Notes: generated from the sequence alone by a model not told the origin. DNA of 5,727 nt from Porticoccaceae bacterium (GCA_002692165.1 NZJL01000052.1:8126-13852), one strand, 5' to 3'; positions 1 to 5,727 are shown, numbered from the stretch's first letter. Program-made: numbers and translations.

Positions 1-227
1 CCACATTGCTCAACTTCATTGCCATCTGAATTAAAATAACGAAAGTCAAAGTCCAAATCTCCTTGAGATGGCGGCTCTATCAGCAAAAGCTGATCGCAAC
101 CGATACCAAGATGGCGATTAGAGATCTTGCGAATTAATGAGGGAGTTAAACGCACATGTTGTCTTAGTCCTTCTATAACTACAAAGTCGTTTCCTAAGCC
201 GTGCATTTTGCAAAACTTAAATTCCAT
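1..227 (-). CDS. dapF: Diaminopimelate epimerase DapF, N-terminal part (cut by window edge)
   Basis: DapF interconverts LL- and meso-diaminopimelate in the cytoplasm, without a cofactor, using two cysteines. It supplies meso-DAP for peptidoglycan and for lysine. Only the first 75 residues plus two bases of the next codon lie in the window; the family is usually about 275 residues long. Visible signatures are the N-terminal MHGLGNDF block (residues 8-15), the GCDQ turn (43-46), FRYFNSDG (62-69) and EVEQC, ending at Cys75, the first catalytic cysteine. The next base pair reads GG, as expected for the Cys-Gly that follows in the family. Asn13 and Asn66 match substrate-contacting positions of known DapF enzymes. 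The ATG at 227 shares its A with the lysA TAA stop (TAATG), and a GGGA sits 5 nt upstream, so translation is probably coupled to lysA. The second catalytic cysteine is outside the window, so its presence cannot be checked. Confidence 0.96.
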   Translation of the reverse strand, partial: MEFKFCKMHGLGNDFVVIEGLRQHVRLTPSLIRKISNRHLGIGCDQLLLIEPPSQGDLDFDFRYFNSDGNEVEQC

Positions 228-1489
228 TATTTTCCCGTTTTTAGGATCAGATGCTCTCCATGAACGAGATCGTCAATGGTTTCTCGTTCTCTCACAATAT
301 GTACTTCTTGTCCTGAAATCATGAGCTCCGGGGCGCGAGGGCGGCTATTATAATTTGAACTCATAGAGAAACCATATGCACCCGCATCGCACAAACAAAG
401 GAGATCGCCCGGCACAATTGACAATTCGCGCTCATAGCCCAGGAAGTCGCCCGTCTCGCATATCGGACCAACTATGTCGTAAAAGTAGGCTGGCTCACTA
501 GTCCGCATGTAAACCGGCTGAATATCTAAAAATGAACCATAGAGGGAAGGGCGAAGCATGTCATTCATTGCGGCATCACAAATTGCAAAACGCTTTGAAC
601 CATTTCGTTTCAAAAATTGCACACTAGTCACTAAAAATCCTGTATCTGCAACAATGGAGCGCCCCGGTTCAAATATGAGCGTTTCCTTACGTCCTTTTGC
701 TAACTTGATGAGCTTTTGAGTATATTCATCTATTGATGGGGGGTTTTCGTCTTGATATCTAACTCCCAGACCGCCCCCCACATCGATGTGGTCTAACATG
801 ATTCCATTTTTGTTAAGATCTTGTATTAATCCTAACAGGCAATTCAGAGCGTCTTCAAACGGTGTAGTTTCCGTCAGTTGGGATCCTATATGGCAATCAA
901 TACCAACAATTCGAATGTTCTTCATTTTAGCTGCTTGCAGATAGATTTGCTCTGCTCGTGAAGCATCTATGCCAAATTTGCTTTCCTTGAGGCCAGTCGC
1001 TACGTATGGATGAGTTTTAACGTCAATATCGGGGTTCACTCTGATTGATATCGGAGCAGCCACCTCCATCTCGGCAGAAATTTTATTTAAGAGACTTAAT
1101 TCAGCCTCTGACTCGACGTTAAAGCAATGAATCCCCACTTCCAATGCTCGACGCATTTCCTGACGATTTTTCCCTACGCCGGAGAAAACAATTTTTTTTG
1201 GATCACCCCCAGCCAATAGCACTCGCTCTAATTCGCCCAATGAGACAATGTCAAATCCGGAGCCTAATTTCACCAGTGCTTGGAGAACCGCAATGTTTGA
1301 ATTGGCTTTGACGGCATAACATATTAAATGTTTGTGGCCTGCTAAGGCGTTTTTGTAAGCTTGAAAATTATTTTTAATTGCGTCCATGCTGTAGACATAG
1401 AAGGGTGTTTTGAACCTGTCTGCTAATTGTTGCAAGGAAACTTGCTCCAACCATAGCTGCTGGTTTTTTCGAACTAATATCGAACTCAT
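227..1489 (-). CDS. lysA: Diaminopimelate decarboxylase LysA
   Basis: LysA is a PLP-dependent decarboxylase of the fold-III, alanine-racemase-like class. It carries out the last step of lysine synthesis, meso-DAP to L-lysine plus CO2. The 420-residue length is normal. The PLP lysine is K61 in CYAVKANSN. Other visible family motifs are HIGSQ (200-204), the phosphate-binding GGGLG (238-242), EPGR (274-277), the active-site CETGD with Cys344 (344-348), and DAGAYG (368-373) followed by the SNYNSRPR block near residues 378-385. The barrel comes first and the beta domain second, as in the family. The ATG at 1489 overlaps the lptM stop in ATGA. A weak GGA lies 6 nt upstream, in an 8-mer CGGATACT that also precedes the lptM start. 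The gene is followed without a gap by dapF, its pathway neighbour. I see nothing broken or unusual in it. Confidence 0.98.
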   Translation of the reverse strand: MSSILVRKNQQLWLEQVSLQQLADRFKTPFYVYSMDAIKNNFQAYKNALAGHKHLICYAVKANSNIAVLQALVKLGSGFDIVSLGELERVLLAGGDPKKIVFSGVGKNRQEMRRALEVGIHCFNVESEAELSLLNKISAEMEVAAPISIRVNPDIDVKTHPYVATGLKESKFGIDASRAEQIYLQAAKMKNIRIVGIDCHIGSQLTETTPFEDALNCLLGLIQDLNKNGIMLDHIDVGGGLGVRYQDENPPSIDEYTQKLIKLAKGRKETLIFEPGRSIVADTGFLVTSVQFLKRNGSKRFAICDAAMNDMLRPSLYGSFLDIQPVYMRTSEPAYFYDIVGPICETGDFLGYERELSIVPGDLLCLCDAGAYGFSMSSNYNSRPRAPELMISGQEVHIVRERETIDDLVHGEHLILKTGK

Positions 1490-1626
1490 TGAGTATCCGA
1501 TGTCTCTTTTAAGAAAAAAGTCTCAGCGGTTTCCTCAGGCAAATGCAATGCGCCTTTGTTTCCGCATCCATTTAATAATAAAATCACAAGCATTATCGCT
1601 CGTTGATAAAATAACTTTGATAGCAT
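1486..1626 (-). CDS. lptM: LptM-type small outer-membrane lipoprotein (formerly YifL)
   Basis: This is a 46-residue protein. It has a short basic N-region (K4, R9), a hydrophobic stretch IMLVILLL (11-18) and a lipobox LNGC with Cys21 as the lipidation site. Next come G-N-K-G-A-L-H-L-P (22-30), which matches the family hallmark GCGxKGPLYxP of LptM, then a short acidic tail. In Escherichia coli LptM binds the LptD-LptE translocon and helps LptD fold and form its disulfides. That role is inferred here from family and neighbourhood. Gly at position +2 after the cysteine fits sorting to the outer membrane. Asn at lipobox position -2 is less common than Ser, Thr or Ala, and Ala26 replaces the usual Pro. 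The tail is shorter than in E. coli, where the precursor is about 67 residues. The ATG at 1626 is the only start after an in-frame stop upstream, with a weak GGA 8 nt before it. The stop overlaps the lysA start, and the position before lysA-dapF is the usual one. Confidence 0.9.
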   Translation of the reverse strand: MLSKLFYQRAIMLVILLLNGCGNKGALHLPEETAETFFLKETSDTQ

Positions 1627-1652
1627 ATGTAGTATCCGTTGAGGCCGATTGA

Positions 1653-1658
1653 ATTATA
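1653..1658 (-). promoter_or_regulatory. Probable -10 element of the lptM-lysA-dapF operon
   Basis: A perfect TATAAT hexamer reads leftward here, 26 bp before the lptM ATG, which would give a leader of about 20 nt. No good -35 lies at 16-18 bp: CTGTGT (1682-1677) is the nearest and is poor. A TTGTCT is found at 1686-1681, but its 22-bp spacing is too long. The hexamer is therefore strong but the promoter as a whole is only moderately supported. Confidence 0.5.
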
Positions 1659-1687
1659 CCGATAGCTGGTCTTAACACACAGACAAT

Positions 1688-1693
1688 TATACT
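1688..1693 (+). promoter_or_regulatory. Possible -10 element of cyaY
   Basis: TATACT (five of six matches to TATAAT) lies 25 bp before the cyaY GTG, so transcription would begin near 1700 and leave a leader of about 19 nt that still contains the ribosome site. No convincing -35 precedes it at normal spacing. The element is part of an 8-bp sequence, aattatac, that also occurs at 1652-1659 beneath the opposite-strand lptM -10. Confidence 0.4.
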
Positions 1694-1707
1694 CCAGCTT
1701 TTTCAAT

Positions 1708-1711
1708 AGGA
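1708..1711 (+). promoter_or_regulatory. Ribosome binding site that supports the cyaY GTG start
   Basis: AGGA is placed 7 nt before the GTG at 1719. This spacing supports the non-ATG start. The first in-frame ATG is 14 codons in, and starting there would remove most of the conserved first helix. Confidence 0.7.
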
Positions 1712-1718
1712 ATATAAA

Positions 1719-2039
1719 GTGAACGAAAATGAGTACAATCGATGCGTTGATGAACTGATGCTGCAGATCGAAGATTCGATAGACATTTCAGATTTAGAAA
1801 TAGATTGCGAAAACAGTAATGGAATACTCACTCTTACTGTTGAAAGTAACGGGAGTCAAATAATCGTATCTCGTCAAACTGCTTCAAGGGAAGTTTGGCT
1901 TGCGGCTAGGTCGGGAGGCTTCCACTTTATTTTAAAAGAGTCAATCTGGCGTGATACAAAAACCGACGAAACACTGAATACTTCATTGCGACAAGCGGTT
2001 AAAGCGCAGGCGGGCGAATTTATTGACTTCAGTCTCTAG
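1719..2039 (+). CDS. cyaY: Iron-sulfur cluster assembly regulator CyaY (bacterial frataxin)
   Basis: CyaY is a cytoplasmic frataxin. It binds iron and the IscS desulfurase and tunes iron-sulfur cluster assembly. The 106-residue length equals that of E. coli CyaY. The start MNENEYNR aligns with the E. coli beginning, which supports the GTG start. The conserved core [12 protein letters not shown] (59-70) is the frataxin signature on the beta sheet, and Trp60 is the invariant exposed tryptophan. W77 and the C-terminal QAGEFIDF block (from about residue 97) also fit. Acidic residues E3, E5, D11, E12, E18, D19, D22, D25, E27, D29 and E31 form the iron-binding acidic ridge in helix 1 and strand 1. 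The gene diverges from lptM and runs convergently into argH, with its TAG overlapping the argH stop by 4 bp. It appears to be a single-gene transcript. Frataxin beside heme genes is a common gammaproteobacterial neighbourhood. Confidence 0.96.
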   Translation: MNENEYNRCVDELMLQIEDSIDISDLEIDCENSNGILTLTVESNGSQIIVSRQTASREVWLAARSGGFHFILKESIWRDTKTDETLNTSLRQAVKAQAGEFIDFSL

Positions 2040-3463
2040 CGGGCCCTAAGGCGATCTTGTGCTCGCCTTGTGGCTGCTTTGACACTTCTTGGTGCCGTGC
2101 CGCCTAGGTGCGCTCTGGACGCCACTGAACCCTCAACGGAAAGTATGTCATAGACATCTGTCTCGATTTTCGGCGAGAATTCTTGCAACTTTGAAAGTGG
2201 CATGTGAGAGAGTTCAAGCTCATTTTCCAGCCCATACGCAACCGATCTGCCGACAATTTCATGAGCCTCTCGAAATGGTATATTTTTTCGGACAAGATAA
2301 TCCGCGAGATCAGTTGCGGTTGAGTAACCCTCCATTGCGGCTCGATACATGGTGTCTTTTTGTACCTCGATGTCTGGTACTAGGTCAATCATGGCCCTAA
2401 GACAATCCCCTAAGGCATCCACAGTGTCAAAAAGTGGTTCTTTGTCCTCTTGATTGTCTTTATTGTAGGCGAGAGGTTGGGATTTCATGAGCATCAGTAG
2501 TGTTATAAAGTTACCCGTAACTCTGCCGGTTTTTCCGCGAATCAGCTCAGGCACATCGGGATTTTTCTTTTGAGGCATAATAGATGAGCCTGTCGCAAAA
2601 CGATCAGATAGTTGTATAAAATGAAATTGCGATGAATTCCAAAGGATAAGTTCCTCACAAATTCGAGATAAGTGAGACATCAAAATACTTGCTCCAGCAC
2701 AGAATTCCATGGCGAAGTCTCTGTCACTGACCGAATCCAGAGAGTTCTCAGTCGGTTTTGAAAAAGATAATTTCGAGGCCGTTAGATGGCGATCAATCGG
2801 GAACGTTGTTCCAGCCAAAGCCGCTGCCCCCAGAGGACATTCATTCAGTCTTGATCTGCAATCTGTAAAGCGTCCGAAGTCTCGCTCTAGCATTTCGTTC
2901 CAAGCCAATAAATGATGGCCAAGCGTCACTGGCTGGGCCGTTTGCAGGTGAGTAAAGCCTGGCATGATTGTAGCTGCGTGATTTTCGGCCAAATTGATGA
3001 CCGCAACCTGTAATTGTTCAATCAGATCACTGAGTTGATCTATCGCTTTTCGTAACCAAAGTTTAATGTCGGTGGCCACTTGATCGTTTCGAGAGCGCCC
3101 AGTGTGCAGTTTTTTCCCGACAGCGTTGATTTTCTTTACCAATGCAGCCTCGATGTTCATGTGCACATCTTCTAATTCTGTGGACCAAACGAAGGATCCT
3201 TTTTCAATATCTTCTTCAATACTTTTCAAACCTTCTACAATCAAACCGCACTCTTCTGTGGTTAAAATTTCAACTTTGGCAAGCATCTCTGCGTGCGCGA
3301 TTGAACCAGCGATATCTTCCTTGTAGAGGCGTTTGTCAAATTGAATAGACGCCGCGAATTTGGAGATAAATTCATCTAATGGCTCATGAAACCTCCCACC
3401 CCAAGTTTGGTTGAGTTTTTTCTCATTGGTGCCTTCGATATCTTTTTCATCGGAGTTAGTCAT
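2036..3463 (-). CDS. argH: Argininosuccinate lyase ArgH
   Basis: ArgH cleaves argininosuccinate to arginine and fumarate, the last step of arginine synthesis. It acts as a homotetramer of the fumarase/aspartase superfamily. In the 475-residue form chosen here the motifs are WGGRF (21-25), DVHMNIE (99-105), HTGRSRND (120-127), [10 protein letters not shown] with the catalytic-region His172 (169-178), SDRDFAMEF (246-254) and the superfamily signature [12 protein letters not shown] (292-303) on the mobile loop with the catalytic serine. The order and sequence closely resemble Pseudomonas ArgH. I chose the ATG at 3463 because a TATAAT (3503-3498) lies between it and a longer in-frame GTG start at 3514, and because the family begins only a few residues before WGGRF. 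Even so, about 20 residues precede that motif and they are polar and poorly conserved. The GTG start would add 17 residues and cannot be excluded. The stop overlaps the cyaY stop. Confidence 0.96.
   Translation of the reverse strand: MTNSDEKDIEGTNEKKLNQTWGGRFHEPLDEFISKFAASIQFDKRLYKEDIAGSIAHAEMLAKVEILTTEECGLIVEGLKSIEEDIEKGSFVWSTELEDVHMNIEAALVKKINAVGKKLHTGRSRNDQVATDIKLWLRKAIDQLSDLIEQLQVAVINLAENHAATIMPGFTHLQTAQPVTLGHHLLAWNEMLERDFGRFTDCRSRLNECPLGAAALAGTTFPIDRHLTASKLSFSKPTENSLDSVSDRDFAMEFCAGASILMSHLSRICEELILWNSSQFHFIQLSDRFATGSSIMPQKKNPDVPELIRGKTGRVTGNFITLLMLMKSQPLAYNKDNQEDKEPLFDTVDALGDCLRAMIDLVPDIEVQKDTMYRAAMEGYSTATDLADYLVRKNIPFREAHEIVGRSVAYGLENELELSHMPLSKLQEFSPKIETDVYDILSVEGSVASRAHLGGTAPRSVKAATRRAQDRLRAR
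2048..2069. other. Short inverted repeat at the cyaY-argH convergence
   Basis: AAGGCGA (2048-2054) and TCGCCTT (2063-2069) are perfect complements around an 8-nt loop. The repeat starts 9 bp after the cyaY stop and lies inside the argH coding end, where it encodes part of the Arg-rich tail. Neither strand has a T run after it, so it is not a typical intrinsic terminator. It could still slow or protect the 3' end of the cyaY transcript, or it may simply reflect codon content. Confidence 0.3.
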
Positions 3464-3497
3464 TGCTAATTTTTCTCTTTCGGTATGCTTCTCGGTG

Positions 3498-3503
3498 ATT
3501 ATA
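3498..3503 (-). promoter_or_regulatory. Probable -10 element of argH
   Basis: A perfect TATAAT reads leftward here, 34 bp before the argH ATG at 3463. Transcription would start near 3491 with a leader of about 28 nt. The upstream sequence offers only weak -35 candidates, such as TTGGTG at 3524-3519 with 15-bp spacing. If this is the true promoter, the GTG at 3514 is not transcribed and the shorter ArgH is correct. Confidence 0.4.
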
Positions 3504-3583
3504 GCTAATTGCACTGCCCACCAATAACTTTATGAAGCATTTTAAGTGCGAAGGTCTTATCCCAACCAATTAAAAATTCCTTC

Positions 3584-3596
3584 TATAATCTATAAC
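3584..3596 (+). promoter_or_regulatory. Possible -10 element(s) upstream of hemC
   Basis: TATAAT (3584-3589) and TATAAC (3591-3596) lie head to tail as a 7-bp tandem (CTATAAT, CTATAAC). They would give a hemC leader of roughly 105-115 nt. No TTGACA-like -35 is visible at normal spacing, so an activator-dependent or chance origin are both possible. Confidence 0.3.
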
Positions 3597-3642
3597 GAGT
3601 AATTTTAAATCTCTGTTATTTGAGTGAAAGATTTTTGCTTTG

Positions 3643-3682
3643 AAATGCTGGAAAATTACTGTAAATGCGAAATAATAGCAGT
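3643..3682 (+). repeat. Degenerate 20-bp tandem duplication before hemC
   Basis: The units 3643-3662 and 3663-3682 agree at 13 of 20 positions, beginning with an identical AAATGC. A period of 20 bp places both copies on nearly the same DNA face, as tandem operators often are. The region is AT-rich, so a chance resemblance is quite possible. Confidence 0.3.
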
Positions 3683-3708
3683 CCTCATAATACAGAGAGC
3701 CTGATACT

Positions 3709-4644
3709 GTGAATCCATTAATACGAATTGCCACGAGGAAGAGCCCTCTGGCTCTATGGCAGGCGGAATATGTTCGAGCTCAACTTCTAGACCATCATCC
3801 AAACCTAGCGGTTGAGCTTGTGCCAATTAGTACCAGAGGAGACGACACGATAGATACCTCATTGCGGAAAATCGGAGGAAAAGGACTATTTGTTAAAGAA
3901 TTGGAAGCCGCCTTACTAGACTACCATGCTGATGTTGCTGTGCATTCATTGAAAGATATGCCAATGATTTTACCTCAGGGGCTGGTATTGGGCGCTATCT
4001 GTAAACGAGCCGATCCCTCTGATGCTTTAGTTTCAAATTCATTTAGGTCACTCAATGAAATGCCTGCTGGTTCAATTATTGGAAGCTCGAGCCTAAGAAG
4101 AAAGTGCCAGATATTAGCTTATCATCCTAGTTTGGTAGTCAAGGATCTCAGGGGCAATGTTAATACGCGTTTAACAAAATTAGACAATGGCGATTATGAT
4201 GCATTAATCCTCGCCAGCGCAGGTTTGGAGCGACTTAAAATGAATCACCGTATCAGTGATCGAATTTCTTCCAAAATTGTTTTGCCAGCAGCCGGACAAG
4301 GGGCTGTTGCAATCGAATCTCGTGCAGATGACCCAAGCACTGAAAGCTTTTTGCGGGCCTTACACCACCATGATACATTTAGATGTGTAACTGCGGAACG
4401 CTCGTTAGTTAGGATCTTAGATGGTGGTTGTCACAGCCCAGTGGCGGCGTTTGCGGAACATGATGCGATAACTCACACTATACACCTTCGAGCCTTGGTC
4501 GGAAGCTCCGACGGAAAGAAACTTTTGTCTGATCAACTTTCGGGACCAATGGAAAAACCAGAAAGAATTGGAGAAGAGCTTGCAGAGAGTATGCTCTCTG
4601 CTGGAGCAAAAGGCATTTTGGCTGATTATGAGGAATCATGTTGA
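3709..4644 (+). CDS. hemC: Porphobilinogen deaminase HemC (hydroxymethylbilane synthase)
   Basis: HemC joins four porphobilinogen units into hydroxymethylbilane in the cytoplasm, the third common step of tetrapyrrole synthesis. The 311-residue length is close to the 313 of E. coli, and key residues fall one position earlier than there. They are the catalytic Asp83 in HSLKDMP (79-85), the dipyrromethane-cofactor cysteine Cys241 in DGGCHSP (238-244), and substrate-binding arginines Arg10 in TRKSPLALWQ, Arg130 and Arg131 in SSLRRK, Arg148 in DLRGN and Arg154 in NTRL. All three domains are present: 1 and 2 by the motifs above, and 3 by the C-terminal 70 residues. The start is GTG at 3709, with a weak GAGAG 9 nt upstream. 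No better in-frame start exists, because the protein opens directly with the conserved IRIATR strand. Its last codons overlap hemD by 7 bp, which indicates an operon. Confidence 0.98.
   Translation: MNPLIRIATRKSPLALWQAEYVRAQLLDHHPNLAVELVPISTRGDDTIDTSLRKIGGKGLFVKELEAALLDYHADVAVHSLKDMPMILPQGLVLGAICKRADPSDALVSNSFRSLNEMPAGSIIGSSSLRRKCQILAYHPSLVVKDLRGNVNTRLTKLDNGDYDALILASAGLERLKMNHRISDRISSKIVLPAAGQGAVAIESRADDPSTESFLRALHHHDTFRCVTAERSLVRILDGGCHSPVAAFAEHDAITHTIHLRALVGSSDGKKLLSDQLSGPMEKPERIGEELAESMLSAGAKGILADYEESC
4630..4634 (+). promoter_or_regulatory. Ribosome binding site of hemD inside hemC
   Basis: GAGGA lies in the last codons of hemC, only 3 nt before the hemD ATG at 4638 and 6 nt before a TTG codon at 4641 in the same frame. 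The short spacing leaves the exact hemD start slightly open. Confidence 0.55.
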
Positions 4645-5411
4645 AGGGAGATGCAAACTCTAATGATAAAAAGCGCCCCAAAATTCTTGTGGTGCGAGCG
4701 AAGCGCGTCAATGATGAATTTCTCGAGCTCCTGCAAGAAGCTAAGTTGGATTTTGTTTCGATCCCGATTATGTCCATTAAACCGCTCCCGACTTCCGAAT
4801 ATGTTCGAGAAGTTATTGATAATTTCGATCATTATCATTTCGCAATATTTATTAGTGGTAATGCGGTAAGATTTGGAGTGAGCCTACTTCAGAATTCATG
4901 GCCCACATTGCCTCAGGGTGTGCAATACCTTTGTGTAGGACAGAATACGGGTCGTTTATTGAGAAAATATGCTTGCAATGTTGCAACCCCCGGCACAATG
5001 CTGACAACCGAAGGCCTTCTTTCGATGCCCCAATTAAAAGTTCTGAAGAATAAAAAAGTGGCGATTTTTCGAGGAAAGGGTGGGCGCGAAGATCTGACAA
5101 TCGAGCTAAAAGATCGAGGCGCACTGGTGAACGTTTGCGAACTTTACCAGCGATTTATTGACAAGACTGAGCTGGATTTAGCGCGGGCAACCCTTCCCCT
5201 AATTGATTGCTTAGTCGCCCATAGCGGCGAATTGCTCGAGTCCATGGGTAAACCGCCAGAGACTTCAGTTGATCGCATATCTGCCGTCGTGCCAAGTGCC
5301 AGAGTGGGCGATATTGCAAGAGTGTTGGGATACAAGCGAGTGACGATAGCCGAAAACGCGTTGCCTCAAGCAATGCTGAGGTCGACGCAAGACGCATTGG
5401 ATCAACTCTAG
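4638..5411 (+). CDS. hemD: Uroporphyrinogen-III synthase HemD
   Basis: HemD closes hydroxymethylbilane into uroporphyrinogen III while inverting ring D. The family is poorly conserved, so the call rests on dispersed features and on position right after hemC. At 257 residues it is slightly longer than E. coli HemD (246), mostly because of a polar leader of about 14 residues before the first strand KILVVRAKR. Typical elements follow in order: FISGNAVRFG, VGQNTGRLL, a TTEGLL segment, AIFRGKGGRE, CELYQR, and the AHSGELLESMG segment in the second lobe. Two alternating lobes are consistent with the known bilobed fold. Its start overlaps the hemC end by 7 bp (ATG at 4638, hemC TGA ending at 4644), which suggests coupled translation. 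A TTG at 4641 is an alternative start with better ribosome-site spacing and would remove one residue. Confidence 0.93.
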   Translation: MLKGDANSNDKKRPKILVVRAKRVNDEFLELLQEAKLDFVSIPIMSIKPLPTSEYVREVIDNFDHYHFAIFISGNAVRFGVSLLQNSWPTLPQGVQYLCVGQNTGRLLRKYACNVATPGTMLTTEGLLSMPQLKVLKNKKVAIFRGKGGREDLTIELKDRGALVNVCELYQRFIDKTELDLARATLPLIDCLVAHSGELLESMGKPPETSVDRISAVVPSARVGDIARVLGYKRVTIAENALPQAMLRSTQDALDQL

Positions 5412-5451
5412 TTCACTTAAAAATTGTCACGCTGTTATGTATACCCACAAT

Positions 5452-5457
5452 GAGGAG
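5452..5457 (+). promoter_or_regulatory. Ribosome binding site of hemX
   Basis: GAGGAG lies 7 nt before the ATG at 5465. It decides against another in-frame ATG at 5450, which overlaps the first base of this site. Confidence 0.8.
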
Positions 5458-5464
5458 CTGGAAT

Positions 5465-5727
5465 ATGGATAAAGCGGCGTCGGAGAAAAATTCCGTGATT
5501 CAGCCCTCAGCTCAAACTCAAAAGTTTAAGCTACTATCGCGTTTAAAGTTCCTTATATGCTTTTCAATTCTGGCCATATTTATTGGATTGGGGTGGCACT
5601 TAGTTTTTGAATTGGCTTACGTTGAACGAAGGCTGACGGAGATAGAAACTAGATTGACCTCAGCAACAGAATCAAATCGTAGTTTTGGCGCATTAACGTC
5701 AATGCTCGACGATAAGATACTTAAACA
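5465..5727 (+). CDS. hemX: HemX-like membrane protein, N-terminal part (cut by window edge)
   Basis: The open frame continues past the right edge, giving 87 residues and two bases. It has a polar, Gln- and Ser-rich cytoplasmic segment (1-28), one membrane helix at about 29-48 (FLICFSILAIFIGLGWHLVF), then a charged stretch with heptad-like hydrophobics (L50, V53, L57, I60, L64) that looks like the start of a coiled coil. This layout, together with its place 53 bp after hemD, matches HemX, the single-span protein of the gammaproteobacterial hemCDXY operon. HemX has been annotated as a uroporphyrin-III methyltransferase-like protein, but its role is not firmly established. I recognise it from topology and position rather than from a diagnostic motif, and the C-terminal domain is not in the window. 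The short gap after hemD has no terminator, so co-transcription is likely. Confidence 0.82.
   Translation, partial: MDKAASEKNSVIQPSAQTQKFKLLSRLKFLICFSILAIFIGLGWHLVFELAYVERRLTEIETRLTSATESNRSFGALTSMLDDKILK

Larger units (their letters stand above)
3464..3708. promoter_or_regulatory. Divergent argH-hemC control region
   Basis: This AT-rich gap of about 245 bp (194 bp if argH starts at 3514) must hold the promoters of both argH and hemC. Readable elements are a leftward TATAAT at 3503-3498, a rightward TATAAT at 3584-3589 with a near copy TATAAC at 3591-3596, a rightward CATAAT at 3686-3691 and a degenerate 20-bp tandem repeat at 3643-3682. None of the hexamers has a good -35 at 16-18 bp, so the assignments are tentative. 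I found no open frame with coding character and no terminator in it. Confidence 0.55.

Noticed and set aside
127..324. Rightward 65-codon open frame across the lysA-dapF junction
   Set aside because: It is antisense to two well supported genes joined by a TAATG overlap.
1410..1652. Rightward 80-codon open frame over the lysA start and lptM
   Set aside because: It is antisense to the lysA 5' end and the whole of lptM, both of which carry strong family motifs, and its translation has no recognisable feature.
2089..3348. Several open frames antisense to, or out of frame within, argH (for example 2089-2400, 2709-2915, 3102-3326, 3142-3348 and minus-strand 2104-2295)
   Set aside because: They lie wholly inside a convincing ArgH coding region and show no domain or initiation signal of their own.
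3565..3582. Possible ArgR (ARG-box-like) site in the argH-hemC gap
   Set aside because: Only one half-site (ATTCC) resembles the E. coli TGAAT-N4-ATTCA pattern; the other half matches poorly, and AT-rich DNA produces such hits by chance.
4478..5397. Minus-strand and alternative-frame open frames across hemC and hemD (for example 4478-4777, 4626-4838, 4852-5124, 5155-5397)
   Set aside because: They are shadows of hemC/hemD; the products are low-complexity or random-looking and lack conserved motifs.
5412..5451. Possible separate promoter for hemX (TTGTCA at 5424-5429 with CACAAT at 5446-5451)
   Set aside because: Transcription would begin at about 5458, after the GAGGAG ribosome site, so the message would lack it; read-through from hemCD is simpler.
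5450..5464. Upstream in-frame ATG at 5450 as the hemX start
   Set aside because: It overlaps the GAGGAG that is ideally spaced for the ATG at 5465, and no ribosome site is seen before 5450.
1..5727. Mobile elements, CRISPR arrays, tRNA or rRNA genes, toxin-antitoxin or defence genes
   Set aside because: Every coding stretch is accounted for by conserved metabolic genes, and the two larger gaps hold no such structure; no undescribed system is supported here.

Overview
The window is a stretch of bacterial chromosome with housekeeping genes packed almost edge to edge. Protein similarity by eye and gene neighbourhood both point to a gammaproteobacterium. The signs are a short LptM-type lipoprotein upstream of lysA-dapF, a bacterial frataxin (cyaY), an ArgH that reads like the Pseudomonas form, and a hemC-hemD-hemX operon. 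Base composition is moderate to slightly AT-leaning, and several genes start with GTG. No genus can be named from the sequence. The combination would suit an uncultured marine or environmental lineage, but that is inference.

Left block (1-1626, minus strand): lptM, lysA and the first part of dapF form a tight operon read toward base 1. The lptM stop overlaps the lysA start (ATGA), and the lysA stop overlaps the dapF start (TAATG). DapF makes meso-diaminopimelate and LysA decarboxylates it to lysine. LptM is an outer-membrane lipoprotein that in Escherichia coli assists the LPS translocon. dapF runs off the left edge just after its first catalytic cysteine.

Middle (1627-3463): a 92-bp divergent promoter region separates lptM from cyaY, which is read rightward. 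cyaY converges tail to tail on argH, and their stop codons overlap in the tetranucleotide CTAG.

Right block (3464-5727): argH and hemC diverge from an AT-rich intergenic region of about 245 bp that contains several TATAAT-like hexamers and a degenerate 20-bp tandem repeat. hemC and hemD overlap by 7 bp. A gene coding for a HemX-like membrane protein starts 53 bp after hemD and is cut by the right edge. HemC and HemD convert porphobilinogen to uroporphyrinogen III, the branch point to heme, siroheme and cobalamin.

All eight genes look intact within the window. I see no mobile element, CRISPR array, tRNA or rRNA gene, or convincing Rho-independent terminator, and no intergenic gap exceeds 300 bp. 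I found no evidence of an undescribed system. The points worth a second look are the very short lptM, the argH-hemC junction without the algZ-algR pair found there in Pseudomonas, the overlapping convergent stops, and the uncertain argH start.
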